Positions 34,744 to 48,621 of a DNA stretch of 64,000 bases are shown in pieces. The stretch spans positions 6,026,972 to 6,090,971 of the forward strand of contig JAQFVV010006199.1 of assembly GCA_028023455.1 (NCBI GenBank), read 5' to 3'. Origin of the DNA: Epiperipatus broadwayi (lineage: Eukaryota > Onychophora > Udeonychophora > Euonychophora > Peripatidae). The notes below the pieces were generated by a model that ran no database searches, was not told where the DNA came from, and saw only the letters and a program-made list of their open reading frames with translations. The first letter of the stretch is position 1. Each line of letters starts with the position of its first letter. Made by a program: the position numbers and the translations under genes.

Positions 34744-36468
34744 AGACTTGAAAATAATGTGAATCAATATATGGCAAAACTACTGACTTCACAGCATGAA
34801 TATCAAGGCATAGGCAAGAATCAGAATTTGATTTTTTGCCTGCATACAATTCCATGTGGTATATTGAGGCAGTCAATCTTAGTTCAAAATCGAGCTTCAC
34901 TATTCTATTACTTAACCCACATTTCACCCTGCTCCTTTTTGTCATATGTATATAAGTTATATGTGTATTTCTGAGAAGTGTCTATGAGATTTATAAATAT
35001 AAATCTTAAATAAAAATTTTTTTTAATTATTTTAAATATTAACTTCAATAGATGTGATTCAGGTATATACATATATTACAGGAGCATATATATATAATTA
35101 AAAATATTAAATACTGTAAATAATTTTGTGTCTTTTAAAATTATATATTTTTTTACTTATATTTTTAATACTTTGTAATTATTTTTTTTCATATAATTAC
35201 ACAAAAATTCAAGATGGAAGATGCAACTTTTAACTGTCCAAGAGTAATTAAAGGGGTGGAAACATTAGTTTGTTTCATGGTTTTAAAAAGAATTTTTAAA
35301 TCAAAGTTAATAAAAGTAAAATTTAAAATAAAGCTAATAGATTTTAAGTTAGCTGTTAACATTTTTATCAAATCTATTTCCAATCTGGAAATTGATTTGA
35401 ATTTATTTTTGGACAGTTATCTAGTGATTGCATCACCAATAACAATAGAGAAAATATTTCTGTAGATTCAGCATTCCATTTGAGTTAAGAAATTTAATTA
35501 AAAACATTCTTTAAATAACTCAAAACTTGTATAAATAGGGCTGAAAATCTATTGTGTGAGAGTTTGGTCAATTGCAGCTAAGCTACTTCACATCCTGTTG
35601 ATTTTTGAAATGATTTTTGGATAGAGGGACTGAAACCACCTTTTCCTTCATCTTCAGCTCAACTACTCCCCATGCAGTGATATAGCTCCTGCCGATCAAG
35701 AGTGTCCATGCTGTCAGAGAACCACCAAGGCCAAGAAACATGTTTTTAAATATTAATGTTTTCTTTATGTTGAATCTATCTTTTGACTCGCTAATCAGCA
35801 AGTATGTTAAATTAATAATTATTTTCTGTGTATCAATTCTCTACAACCTAAATTAATCTTGCTGCAAAATCTTTCATTCAACTCACTCTTCTTATTATTC
35901 TTATAATTTAGTGCGGTTAGAATTTATTATTAATAATATTTTTATATTTTTCACTTAATTTTATTTGTAAATGTCAATCTAACCCAATCTTACAAACTTC
36001 TTCTATATCCTGCTGTGGAATAGAAGGGGGGGGTAATTAATTATTTCATGTCTGTTTTTCTAAATAGTTCATTTCTCTTTTCAATGAATATGTGCTTTTT
36101 AAGAATATTTTATCGTAAATTTATACAGAATGTATAAATACTTTTCCAATCTGGGGTGGATATTGGTGTCCATTAATTTTATTGATTTCCTTATTGATCA
36201 TCATCGCCAAAAAGGCTGGAGACCTATTTCTATTTTGTTATTTGCACTTTTAAGTGCATGAATTTTATTTCTTTTATATATGTTATACAAAATAGTATTG
36301 ATTCAAGAAGGGGAAGAAATGCACGTTTAATTAATTATAGTAACTTCTGAGTAATTACTTTATCTTACATGGGTCATTATTTTTACAGATCATTATGTAT
36401 TTGTTAAATTACTTAAGGCTTTGTTTAGTATTTAAATCTAATGATTTTATATCCATGTAGTAGCATTG
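34744..36468. other. Gene-free stretch
   Basis: No recognisable gene. A 72-codon minus-strand frame (35583-35801) contains a hydrophobic stretch, FLGLGGSLTAWTLLIG, and is less A+T-rich than its surroundings, but I cannot tie it to a family. A seven-G run lies near 36028. Confidence 0.45.
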
Positions 36469-37017
36469 CTAGCATATGTCAGACATTATTAATGAGCCAC
36501 ATAGGGGCTTTGATCTGATTTGTCTGTATCTCATTCCAGGGAGTCTTGATCCTTTTTGTTTTGTCATTCTTCTCAAAATATATATTTCTATACTGCTCAT
36601 ATCTGTCTGTATCTCACTTCTGAAAATTACGGAACCTTCTGTTCGAAACAGAAACAAGCAGGTTAGTGTAGTTGAAGCTCTGCATGGACTTACTGTAATC
36701 CAGATCCATAGCAACTTCCTACTTACCTTTCCATTTAGGTACTGTTTGGCCTGAAGCTGGTGTACCACATTCAAATATAAGAATGACATATTCTCAGCCA
36801 AAGTTGCCACTTTTTCTTTTACTGACATGATACTAGTACCGCAATTTCTTATATTCCGCTTCATAGCTTGATTAACAAAATAAATCATAATGATGTGTGA
36901 TAATGAAACATTTTTCTCTATAAGTATATTTTTCATTGGAGTTTTAGATCCAACCTCTCTGAAGCTTATCTCCCCTTTATTGAAATAAGCCATTCCCATA
37001 TTTATAGAGCTTTGCAA
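36469..37017 (-). other. Unidentified 182-codon open frame
   Basis: I do not recognise this protein. The frame starts at an ATG (37015-37017) and is rich in basic residues, with a short hydrophobic stretch near the middle. It has no signal peptide, no catalytic signature and no repeats. Base composition is less A+T-rich than neighbouring DNA, which makes a chance frame somewhat less likely but does not show it is a gene. No splice-site pattern, promoter or partner gene is evident. It may be a fragment of a decayed mobile-element ORF. Note the opposite strand is also open at 36476-36754. Confidence 0.25.
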
Positions 37018-39500
37018 TATTTGATCATTAAATGTTGAAAATGTGTAATAAATAAATGTTTTTAGTATACTTATGGATCAGAATGTATCCTTATTTAATT
37101 GTTGTAAATAAATACTACGAATAAAAAGAAAGCTATGTATCAAATGCCAAGAGCATTTTAGGTGGTTTCTAAATGTATAAAACATCCTCCAACTACCCAA
37201 ATAAATCTGTTTTGTAACATTAAATAAAATTCGATTTCCAAATATATGTTATGTATTGAAATGCCACACTAAATTGATATCTGTCAAAATAAAAATTATT
37301 GACTCAAGATTGTCAAAAGATTTTGTAAACAAAATAAAGTTTAAACTGCATGAAGTTGATTATATATATAAAATCATCTTGAATTTTGTTAAAATAAATA
37401 TTCATATTTTAAAATTAATCCAATATGTTCAAATCTCATTAATATATTTATGTATGTTTTTAACTTATATCTCGGGTTCACTCAATATCTCATCATCATC
37501 ATCACCAGTCGAGTTCTCATGCAAAACGTTGTAGCTCCTGGCCAGGAGAGAATGAATTCATGTGGTATCACTGTAGGTATTGTCTGTAGTGTTATAGATT
37601 TAGAGAATGGGCAAATAGGTTAGAATTCATGATTGCTCCTGACCTGTGTATCTTGGATGTGATTGGATTCAGGGTACTTTTGCTTAGATTCTAAATCTTG
37701 TTGGATAGACATACATTTTTGACTGGTACAATATACATAACCATTGTGGATACCACTACACACACACACCATTTGAAATCTCTCTTTATTGGTTTTAAGT
37801 ATTTATATTTTCACATTGTGCTATTCCCAGTAAATTTTGTGATTGCTTTATCAACTGCAATCTGCAATCTTTCTGGACACTTGATTATTAGTTTTTAAAA
37901 TTTAGATTGCACTGCTCTATATATGTAAATCATTATTTGTTATACAAACATGAAAGAAAACACACACACACCAATACAAATATAAACATACTAATAAATT
38001 GTTAAACCTTTGAGAATCATTATGTTTATAAAATAAGGTTGTCTCAAACTTAGATCAGAGACACAAAATTCACACTGTACAAAAATCACTTTTGTTATAT
38101 TTGAATACAAATTTATATACTGTACAATAATGAGCATAAATGATTTAATATTATATAATTAATATACTACACACCCCCACACCAATACAAATACAAATTA
38201 ATAAATTATATCATTTATCAAATAATTTAAAAAAGGGTAATAAAATAAAAAATTAAAATTGCATTCTTAAGATATTCCATGATTATGTTTACATCCCATT
38301 GTAGGTCTTGAATGTGAATATCAGTGTATCTTTAATCCCTTGAGTTAGATAATGAGGCCACTAAAAATTTTCTGCCTTTATCACTCTCGTGTAAACTAAA
38401 AAATTGACCAAAATAAAAAATAATTAAATGTGTCTACTAACAAAAAAATTAATAAAAAGTTCAAATTTTATCTGATTTCAAATTGTGATACATCATTTTA
38501 AAGATGGAATTAAGCAGCAATGAATGCTGGGATCACATCATGCTACAAAGATTCAACCCATTAAAGACTTCAATTCATATTTTATAGGAACATTAAAGAT
38601 GGACCCAGAGTTATAAGAAATAATGATACTGGTTCTGCAAATTCATATGGTCTGTTATGCATTGAAATTACATGCAATGGCATGATTAAATTATCATGAA
38701 AAGTTTGTTTCCACAACAAATCATTATAAAGAAAATTTTATAGATTCCTATTCAAAACTGTGATATCTTATGGATTATGTTATATTTAGAAGTTAATTCA
38801 TGGGGGAAAAAATATTGTATGAATATTTCTGATTGCATATTGTTGAACAGATAATAGATTAATATACTTTAAAATTAAAAATAGTCATATTTCAAACATG
38901 CTGTTAGTAAATTTGCTATGTGTTCTTTAGAAGCAACTATTGCAATTATTAAATATTAAAGTTATTAATGTCTTGATTAAAAAGAAGACTTCTTGTCAGA
39001 ATAACAATAGTTGACTACAATGTTTAAAAGTGATTGATGGATTAAAACTACAGAGGAAATAGTTATTTTTTGGTCATAGTTACTTTAGATCATTTTTGTG
39101 TACTGAAAATAATACATGAAAGTGATAAATTTTTGAATAATAATCCACAAATTAATATGGTTTCTTTTTAATAATATATCCATTTAAAATGATATTTAGA
39201 TTTGGATAAATACACTCATTTTAGTGTAATTATAGTAGTTTAGTTTCTTTGTAATCTTTAAAATAAAAAGGTTGTAGGTTTTGATGAGATAATTGATCTA
39301 ATTTTAAAATGAGATAGTAATATGTTAATTTTAACATTATTGATATTTTTTTAGAAAATATATAGACTCATGAAGTTATTCAATCTGATTTTTTATTTTA
39401 TAAAAATATAGGAAATAAAAAATACTGCAATAATTATTGTGAAATATAATTATTATATAAACATGAAAATTATTTTCAAATATTTTGTTGAATAAGATGC
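37018..39500. other. Gene-free stretch
   Basis: No recognisable gene. The 37480-37900 part is less A+T-rich, contains (CA)n at about 37760 and a CTCCTGGCCAGGAG palindrome at about 37531-37544, and may be an old repeat; I could not place it in a family. Confidence 0.45.
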
Positions 39501-39539
39501 TATGATAAATGAGTGGCGACCAGAGAATCACTATGGTTT

Positions 39540-40480
39540 TAAATAATCAAAAAGCATTATAAATATGGTTTTATTATCAGACAAGGGTAAAACAAAAGTG
39601 TATTGGAAAAAATGTGATTTATTTAGTGGGTTTATTGATTTGGTCAAAATATTTGACTCAGTTAATTGAAAAGATGTGTGGTGATGTTTAAATTAACTAT
39701 TGTTCACCAAAGTTTATTTATATTATATAAGCTTCTGCATACTACAATGAGAAAAGAAGCATTACTACTGCTAGTGAAATTTTGATGTAGTGAATTGAAA
39801 ATTGATTGCTTCAATTTTTTCTCCATATTTATAATAGTGGCTTTGAATATAGATTATAAAAGAGCTTAATAAAAGCAGCATCAGAATGCAATATAAGATT
39901 AATATTTAATTTTTTAATATGAAACATTGGAATTTTAACTTTTTGATTTGTAGAATTACAGTATGTGGCCAATTGTGCAATTATTCCTAGTAATTTCAAA
40001 AGGTGGTCTCGAAAATATTTTTATTTCTTTGAATGCAATCTATAAATACTTTGTTTTAGTAATTAAAGTGTAAAAAAAAATCCAAGTTCTTTATTACCTA
40101 ATAATGAAAGAAATATATTGAACTAATTGGCTTGGTTGGTTATCAGTTTGAGAGTGTAAATCAATTTGAATATCTCATTTGCTTTTTAGTTAGGAAAAAT
40201 AAACTTGAAATTAAGGTGTAAAGCAGAGCCCATAGAAGATATGGTATTTTATTACAATGATATAACTACTACCATGAAATTAGTTATATTTTATCACTTG
40301 CAAAAGTGAGATATAAACTTCCCATTGACAAAACATTAAGCCATTATAGAACTTTATTTTAAAATGTCATTAGGTCCTTAAAAATATTATGAGAAGATTA
40401 TAAGACCAATTGGTATATTCTTCAACTTTCTGAATATGATACTATAGAATAGGTTTGTGCATGATATCAGTTGTGGTTGA
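39540..40480 (+). pseudogene. Decayed LINE reverse-transcriptase fossil
   Basis: Around 39610-39670 the plus strand translates to GFIDLVKIFDSVN, the RT motif in which LINEs read F-x-D-L/F-x-KAFDSVN. About 500 bp further on (40140-40210) GYQFESVNQFEYL matches the region before the LINE 'YLG' motif, and near 40370 a KILYEKIIRPIG segment matches the common 'ERKILRxIxGP' thumb motif. The order and spacing fit one degraded non-LTR element, probably RTE/Jockey-like. Many stops and frame changes; clearly inactive. Ends are not definable. Confidence 0.6.
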
Positions 40481-40499
40481 TCAGTGAATTGCTAAAAAA

Positions 40500-42092
40500 A
40501 AAATTTGGATGACATCTGAACTAATAAAAAGAATTGTAGTTTTCAAAAAGTTATCAAAATATCTTAATAAAATTATCGAAATTAGTTGCACTTGGTGGAA
40601 AAAAAAGTATTAATTTTCATGAGTATCTACTAAAGTTTTATCTCTTTTTAAACTATGTTTTGGTTTAAATAAGTTAATAAGTTATTGACAACAACAGTGA
40701 ATTACAAATACAGTTGTGTGTATATGCAGCTGACCAAAAATCATTATTGAATAGAATGGATTTTCCAGTTTATTATTAATGCTGATTCAAGTATTTGAAA
40801 ATATTTTATAAGTGGAAAATAATGTTTGAATTAGAACTTGCCTTACTCAGAACCTGCCTTTTATGATATGTTACTTAAATCAAAAAGAAAAGAACTACAG
40901 AAAAACTTCAACATCAATCTAATGCTATAATTTAAAGTCAATTATTTCCAAGAAAGAAATTAATGAAAAATTAATATGGATGAAGCCAACAATTATAGAT
41001 ACAGATTCTGTTAAAAATTTATTACACAAGCAACAATTAAAAAAAAAAAACTTGTATAATAGTAGCTGCAACATAAGGTCAAGTCATTGTTAGCAAAATA
41101 TAAAAAATCACAATTGTAGAAATGTTTAAAAAAAATATTTTTGAAAACACAATGAATTGTTATTTGATTCAAGTAAAAATAAAAATAAAATTATTGCCCC
41201 AATTAAATGCATGCAGTTTTTATGTAGTACTGGCATGCTTCATGCAGGAATTAATAATTATAATTTGATCACATAACTGACCAAAAATATCAGTAACCAC
41301 ATATGTTTTTCTAGTCAGTTTGACATAATTGATATTTCTTAGTATTTTTAAAAAAATGATTTTTAAAGATATGACTGAAATAAAATTTTTAATATTTTTT
41401 TTTAAAAAAATATGAGGTGAAAACCTTTATTATGCTTTCAAATATATATATATAGAAGTGAAAAAAAATTTACAAAATTGTATTAATGATAATTGATGCA
41501 CCATTATCAATAATTGGAAAGATCAATGGGTTTTATAAATGTATACCAAAGACAGTCATTTTCTATATTTCCTTTTGTATTTCTGCATCATTTATCATCA
41601 AACCCTCTGTTATAAAATTCTGAATGCAATTTAAAGAAAAAGTATTCAGAAAATAATATTTAGACTCATATAGAAAAAAAATTAATCTGATTATGTGGAA
41701 TTGTTACATCATGCATATTTCATTCATTAAATAGGTATAAATTTACATAAATTCAGAAATTTACTATAAAAAGTGAAAAAATGTTAATGTTAAAACATGA
41801 AATGTATAATAAATTTAGTGATTATACTTGGTTTATGGATTTATTCTTCATTGTGGATATAATTAACTATGATTGGATATGTTAATATCTTTAAAGATAA
41901 TAAATATCTTTCTAATTGATGAAGAATGAATTGAAATTTTTCAAAAGTATTTCTGAAAAATTATCAAAAAATAAAGATAAATATTATGAAAAAATAATGA
42001 CTTTTTATGACAAATTTAAGACTTTTCATGAATTTACTATGCAATATGTGATTGGAAAAATAAATAATAATTTTTTTTATTTTTACAATAGC
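40500..42092. other. Gene-free stretch
   Basis: No recognisable gene. The start may hold the tail of the LINE fossil before it. A 72-codon frame at 41916-42134 is low-complexity (K/F/Y rich) and partly overlaps the next repeat, so it is unlikely to be real. Confidence 0.45.
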
Positions 42093-42325
42093 ACCAAATA
42101 TCACATGATCACTATTTCTTATGCTTGCTCATAACTGTTATTAAAATAGGCAAAACTCTCCATACAGTAATGCCACTCAGTGCAAACCAAAGTAATAAAT
42201 GGATGCCAGAAGGCTTGTGCATAAAATCTCTATCTAGTGCCTACTCAACCAATATACCCAGATCAGTTATCATTGATTACTCTGACTTGTACTAAATGGC
42301 ACTACTGTATGGAGAGTTGTCTGTT
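42093..42325. repeat. Fold-back repeat, copy 2 (hammerhead deleted)
   Basis: Inverted ends AACTCTCCATACAGTA and TACTGTATGGAGAGTT mark the element, with TTAA at 42141-42144 on the left. About 48 bases left of TTAA (starting near 42093) are also shared with copy 3. The centre is deleted: only the sequence just 3' of the predicted cleavage site remains (TGGGTATATTGG on the minus strand), without CTGATGA or GAAA. Confidence 0.65.
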
Positions 42326-44270
42326 TTATTTATAACAGAAAATGTTCTTTTTAAAAAATAAATTTAAAAGTGCATAATTTAAATCTTAACAATGATTTTT
42401 GAAATCTAATGGATAAAAAAATGATCGTAATTTAAAAAGAGTTGCAGTTAATTTAATATTGATTTTTGATTCTATCTAATTCTGATGATAAATATAATTG
42501 TTTAAAACATTGCTACTGTCCCACAGATGACTACTTATATAAAGATATTCATGATTAATTAACAGCAGTTTTTTTTTTTTTACAATTTAATAAACTTTCA
42601 TAATTAAACAGTTTAAATTAATATTTGATATTGAATTTTAGTATTGTTTTTTTTTTTTTTATATAGAATACATTGTTTTATCATGTGATATTATTATCCT
42701 GTAATAAATATGTGGTGAACTATTGACACTTGGAGAAAATTAGAAATAGTTCTTTGCCTGCCAAAATCTGCCCAGGCTTGCTATAGGAGTTTGCCTTAAC
42801 AGTGAATTTATACCGGTGTTATTATTATTATTTATTTTTTTTGATTAGTTTTTAATTTGGTATAATTTGTTTATTTTTATTGATTAGTTTATCTTTTAGC
42901 CTTTAATATTTTTAATTTAATTTATATGTAATAGCATTTTATTATTATTATTTTTAATTTATAGCTTTATTTCCACAATATAATATATAATTTTTAAACC
43001 CAGTTCAAAAAATGTAATGAAATTAAAATATTAATGAATATTATGAGATAATATTCTGTTTTCGATTTTAGGTTAAGAAGTTATACAATGGCAAAGAACT
43101 CGATACTGATATTTTATTATCTAGCTGCTTTATCTGCTTTTGGGCAAAAAAAAACTTAATATACATATATTATAAATTATACTGCAGAAGTTACAACTTA
43201 ATATATTAAAATTTCAAGTAATTTCACTCTGCACTAACTCTGCACAATTTAGTGCGCTGCTAGTACGATACATGCATGAACTATAGATTTATTGATTGAT
43301 TATCAATTAAGGAAAGTAACAAAAAATCTGTTTGCCATTTGAGTGGAACTGTCTCTTTGATATTTAAATTTTACATTTTCTGATAAGTAATTATCATACC
43401 TTAGTGTTAAACATTCTATCAGAGGATTCCCTTTATATTTTGGCTCATTCTAACCATTTGAAGCATTAAGAAGGACTTTTGTTTTAATTAACTTTATGCT
43501 GGTTTGTATTGGACTACGATATTTATAAGCTTTACTTTAGTAGGAATATTTCTCATTAAATATTTTTAATTATATTTTGGGTTTATATTGAATTCAATCA
43601 ATAAAATATGCAAATTCAGGTTTATATATATAAACAAAGTCATAATATTTTCAAACTGGAAATGAAAACAAAAAATACTAGAAGTAAAAAAATAATTTTA
43701 TAAAAAATAAATGGTGGGCTTGTATTATAATTTATTATTAAAATAGAAAACAATTTTATAATGAAATTTCCGTGAGCTCTATCTAAATTATAAAAAACAA
43801 AAAATATTGAGTGAATAATTCTGATTTTAAAAGTACTTGAATTAAAATAATAATTTATGGTATAAAATAAATAGTAGATACACACATATACGCATATATA
43901 AAATATTAATTAATTTAAATAAAATTGATAATAAACAACTTAAGATAAAATACATTTTATTTACAGAATTAAACTAGTTTTTATTTCTTATAGAGACCTT
44001 CTAATTATCAAATGACAAATTATTCTATAATAACTACCTCTTGTGGCACCATTAAAAATATAATAGATATATATAAATTAGTAAATAAATACAAAGTTAT
44101 TACTTTTTATTTTACAGTATACACATCAACTTTACATAAATAATATTTTAAAATACACTGTTTTTACTTAATTGCATTAAACCTTTAATCATGTTTATAT
44201 ATTTATATTTCCTTGAATATACAAAATCTCATAATTATCTTCTTTTATTATGCTTAATATATTTTATCAC
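42326..44270. other. Gene-free stretch
   Basis: No recognisable gene on either strand. Poly(T) runs lie near 42570 and 42648. The 81-codon minus frame at 43640-43885 is low-complexity. Confidence 0.5.
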
Positions 44271-44279
44271 TTGTATATT

Positions 44280-45130
44280 CTTTTCACAATTCATTCTATG
44301 ACCCATATATAAAAAATGAATACAATATATGACCCTGATTTTGCATCTTTAATTTAAATGCTTTATTATGTTCTTTACTTATTTCAATTGCAGCTTTTCC
44401 TGACTGGCCTAGATAAATCATAATATCATGTTTTTTATTATCTAAACCTACTTTATTTTTTATATTATTCTTACTTTAGTATTACATATTCATCCTAAGG
44501 ATTTACTATTTTTCCATTCTACTTTAATTTCACCATACTTTTCTTTAATGAATGTCTTCTACATATTTATTGAATATGTATTAAAAGCCATTTATTATCT
44601 TTATGTGCATATTTTATGCTGCTTCTTTTATTATTCATATTGTTATTATTTAAACCTTTTTAATATCTTTTTATACATTATCTCTACATACTCATTCTCA
44701 ATGTCTACCTTTTAAATATATATGCTTCTATATTTAATGTTAGTCAATCATTTTTCAATTTAAAATCTTTCAAGGCTGCTACTTTCTGAGACTATGGTTG
44801 GTATGAGTAATACTTCTATTATTTCCCATTACAATTATATCGTCAACATATCTATAATATTCTATTATTTCTTTATTTTTTATTTATGTATCAATTACAT
44901 TTTCTTTTATATATCCATTATTGCATTGTATTTCAGAATTACTTCATGTATTTAAAATATAAAACATCACTTATAAGTAATAGTGCTTTTTCAATAATAT
45001 TTATTTATCTGAAATTTTATTGCTCATTTTAATTTTATTTATACCTATTTTAATTCAAATTTGCATATGTTTATTCATCTGCATAATGAAGTGGTTTCTT
45101 TCTTTTATGTTATATAAAGCTAAATGTACT
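44280..45130 (-). pseudogene. Penelope-like element fossil 1 (RT and GIY-YIG remnants)
   Basis: On the minus strand 44839-44850 encodes YVDD within EYYRYVDDIIVMGN, the RT catalytic motif in the form typical of Penelope-like elements. About 400 bp downstream (44330-44460) comes IMIYLGQSGKAAIEISKEHNKAFKLK, aligning with the GIY-YIG nuclease segment YIGQTGRxxxxRxxEHxxA. RT followed by GIY-YIG is the diagnostic PLE order. Many stops and indels lie between; the piece is inactive, and its limits are approximate. Confidence 0.65.
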
Positions 45131-45375
45131 TACAGTGAAGTTCACCATAACCATAATTATGGTTTACATTACTGAAAGTGCATTTCACTTTGTTATAAAA
45201 AAGAAAAAAAAATAATTTTGTTACACAAATGAACAAATGTATGCAAATTTAAATTACAATACAAATGAAGAGAAAACCCAATATTATAACTATTTTAATA
45301 TTATCTATTCTGGTATACTCTGATATATTTTTTAAATATCAAATGAAACAATTATTCCATACCTATTTAATTTTA

Positions 45376-45771
45376 TCTACTATAGCATTTTTACATGCAC
45401 ATTCTTGAGGTTACAGCCTTAGTAAATATTACTTACATAATCAGTGTGCATTTAAATAAATTATAATTACAACTTTAAATTATCATAACTATAAGATCTT
45501 TCCATTGACTTGTTGTAAATTGAAAGATTTCATGAGTATTAATGTGTAATAAGAAATGTGGACTTAATCAGTGAAGTATTGAATATCTTCACGCTCTCAG
45601 ATCTAACTGCTTCAGCTTCACCTATTTATATAGAAAGTAGGTTGAAGTAAAGAAGGGTTCCCCTCTTTTCTTCCCAAAACATAAGCTTGTGGTTAAAACC
45701 TGTAGAGGTCTCTACTATCGCATTTTTACATGCACATTCTTGAGGTTACAGCCTTAATAAATATTACATAC
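45376..45771. repeat. 60-bp direct repeat pair
   Basis: A 60-bp sequence beginning TCTACTAT-A/C-GCATTTTTAC occurs at 45376-45437 and again at 45711-45771, almost unchanged, 335 bp apart. The DNA between is non-coding. It could be the direct ends of a small insertion or a local duplication. Confidence 0.7.
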
Positions 45772-45869
45772 TTAATTTAATAAAATATTTTCTTTCCTTA
45801 ATTTGAATGTAATAATAATAGTAATGGAAAACTATTCAGGAAAGTTTAAAATATTAATAAAAATAATAT

Positions 45870-46330
45870 CTAAGCATTGCTTTTGACTAGGTCAGTTATA
45901 ATCATAGAACTACAATAAAATAGAAAAATAAATATATACATTAAATATTCCATTTGCATGCTAAATGCAAGGCATGCATCTTTCTTGTTTATTGCATTGA
46001 TATTATTTGCTATAAACCATCTCTCTTTATATTTTCTTTTTTGATCATTACATTTAATATAAACAACATCAATATTAATAGGATTAAAATTATGTCTAGA
46101 TTTAATTTTATGTTCCAAAAAATATAGATTTAACATTAGAATCTGTTTTAGCATGTTTATATAAATATTTATGTTATGTTAATCTTGTAGCATAATTGGC
46201 AGGAGATTCTCTATAATAAATTGCATTGCATTTTGATTCATTATATTTAATTTTATAAACTATTTGTAGAGATTGGTTTATAGATAATTTATCCTTAGTA
46301 TTGTTTAAAATTTGATTAAGATTAGAAAGT
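45870..46330 (-). pseudogene. Penelope-like element fossil 2 (GIY-YIG domain)
   Basis: At about 46180-46320 the minus strand reads VYKIKYNESKCNAIYYRES, a decayed GIY-YIG start (VYxIxCxxxxCxxxYxGET). Further downstream 45870-46154 stays open, with FLEHKIKSRHNFNPINIDVV and KYKERWFIANNINAINKKDA. This resembles fossil 3 (59.75-60.1 kb), where HKLQSGHNFDLSTMEIV and NRKRKMKEAWSIAKDDTTIN occupy the same positions, so the two belong to one PLE family, distinct from the young copy at 55-57 kb. An upstream RT part may extend to about 47.1 kb but I could not confirm it. Confidence 0.65.
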
Positions 46331-46339
46331 AGAACAAAA

Positions 46340-48621
46340 TTGTTTTCATCCTTTTAGATATATTAAGTATATAAGAAAGACTGATCCATGCATTATTATT
46401 ATTAAAGGTTTAAGTATTCAAAGATGAATATAAAAAAAGTTAACAATTTAAGAGTTTTTTTTAATAAATTATAATTATAACCCGATTTAATTAAATCTTT
46501 CATATAAATTTCAATGTTGTTTCTTCTATCTTCTTAAGACTTATATAATTTAAAGTTTTTATACAAAAAACATTTAAATCCAGCTACTGAAGGATTTATG
46601 AATGTTGGTTTCAAAAGAGGCGTATCAACTAGATTTCTTTATTTCAATTATAAAACTCTGGTAGAACTGGCAATTATGTCATGGATTTTATTACACATCA
46701 CACAAAATATTTGAATGATTTATAAGGGAAACATTATTTTTAATTAATAATCTTATTCTAATATGTTCCACTTCTTATATTACATGCTGTCAAATATTGA
46801 TTTAGAGAAGTATAAAGATGACATTACTTATCTCCAAGGCTTTTTAATCATATGATTTAAATATTATTTAACTATCATTTGCCATTCTTGAACTGAGAGG
46901 AAGAGTTCAGTATTCTTTTTAACATCAAAAAGAAGAGGCTTTTCTTTACAATGAATATCTTAATAATTTTCTAGCTATTTTCATGGAAGATAATTCTTAT
47001 TATATTAATAAGATCATGCTTTCTAATAACGAAAGTATCACAGATATTTTTAATGTCTTAATTCCTATAAGTGTAAAAAAAAATACATCTTAATGGCCTA
47101 AATTAGAATTTGTTTTAGTTGTCTCAAAATAATCTTTCTTAAACATGTAATTATCTATATACTTCTCTTAAGTTTATAATTGTTTCTGCAATGCTATTTC
47201 TTTTAATGTGTTTTACTCAAATTTTTTGTTTCTACATCCTTGTAAAAAAAAAAAGAAAAGCATTAACTGATCCTAGGACTTGTGTATTATGCTCAAATTT
47301 AGATGACTTCTTTCCTAATGTAATAATAATTGTTAAGAGGAAAAAACAAAGAATGTTTTTTTTTTCCAAACTAAATGTTCGATTTTTTTCTGAAAGACCT
47401 TGAATTAAATTAAACTTTTTTTTTGAATAAGTTGCTATCTCAAATTATTATTAAAATAGTTTTAAAACTAATCACACTAACTCAAAGTCTTAAAACATAT
47501 AAACAAAAACATCTGAAGATGGTAAATGACCCCTTCTCTCCAATATGCATTCTAGTATAAAAAATAATAATAATCATTAATGTATTTAAGAGAAATGGTT
47601 GATGTCAAAATTACTAATGCAGAAAATTTGACCTTTGGAAATTAGAGTATAATAAATTATATTTACAAATCACTAAATTAAATTTTTGGGGGGTAACTAA
47701 CTTGTAGATAATATAAATAAGCATATAATAATATTGACACATATCTATCTAATTACTCTCCAATATTTTTTAATACTTAAAGAAAGTTAATGAATAAGCT
47801 TTTGCTTTTCTTTTAATTATTTAACTTATCTTTTCTAATCTTTTTTTCCTTAAAAGATATCAACATCTTCCTTAATTGTAGCTCTCTGTGATATTTTATC
47901 TGCAGATATATCCTCTTTCAGTAAGCATTTAGTATTGCAGAATAATTTGAGATAATCTTTGTACTGCAAATGAGATCAGTTTCTCTGGTGAAAATCTTGT
48001 TTGAGTTCATTGCAAGTCATCTTTTTAGGAAATTGTTACTATTTATTTACAACACTATGAAACATATGCTCTTACATATAATATGTTCACATTCAGTAAG
48101 TTGAAAATCCATCTCATTGATTAGACATTTTTGCCATCTTATTTTTTAAAAAGATTAGAAACATCTTTAAATTTAAAAAACATCCAGTGTTTTTATATTA
48201 CAATTATCAGGAGCCTATATCTCACATATAACAAATTTTGCATAATAAAAGTTTTATATACAGTGCAATTAAAGTAGTTATATCACTATAATGAAATGAT
48301 TAACTTTTTAACTTATAGCATCAGCACAGTATAATCTGCATTGTACTATAATGTCCAAGTCTTTTTTTACTTAAAAATTCAAAATAGTTTAGTTGATTCA
48401 TATTATCAAAGTTAATAACCATCCAAGCTAGAAATTATTGAAACATGTAATCTTTTAAAACTAATTAAGGAATAAACCACAATCTTTACAGGTTGTATTC
48501 AAATATTAAAAGCATTCATATATTAGTTTTATTACATATATCACATGGTATCTTTAATCTGTTTATTTGATATTTTGTTATATTGCCTTCTACTTCTTCA
48601 CCAACAAACTTTTTTTTAAAC
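46340..48621. other. Stretch without identifiable gene
   Basis: No defensible coding region. The first 700 bp may be the RT portion of the neighbouring PLE fossil but I see no motif. The 70-codon frame at 47191-47403 has no family features. Confidence 0.4.
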
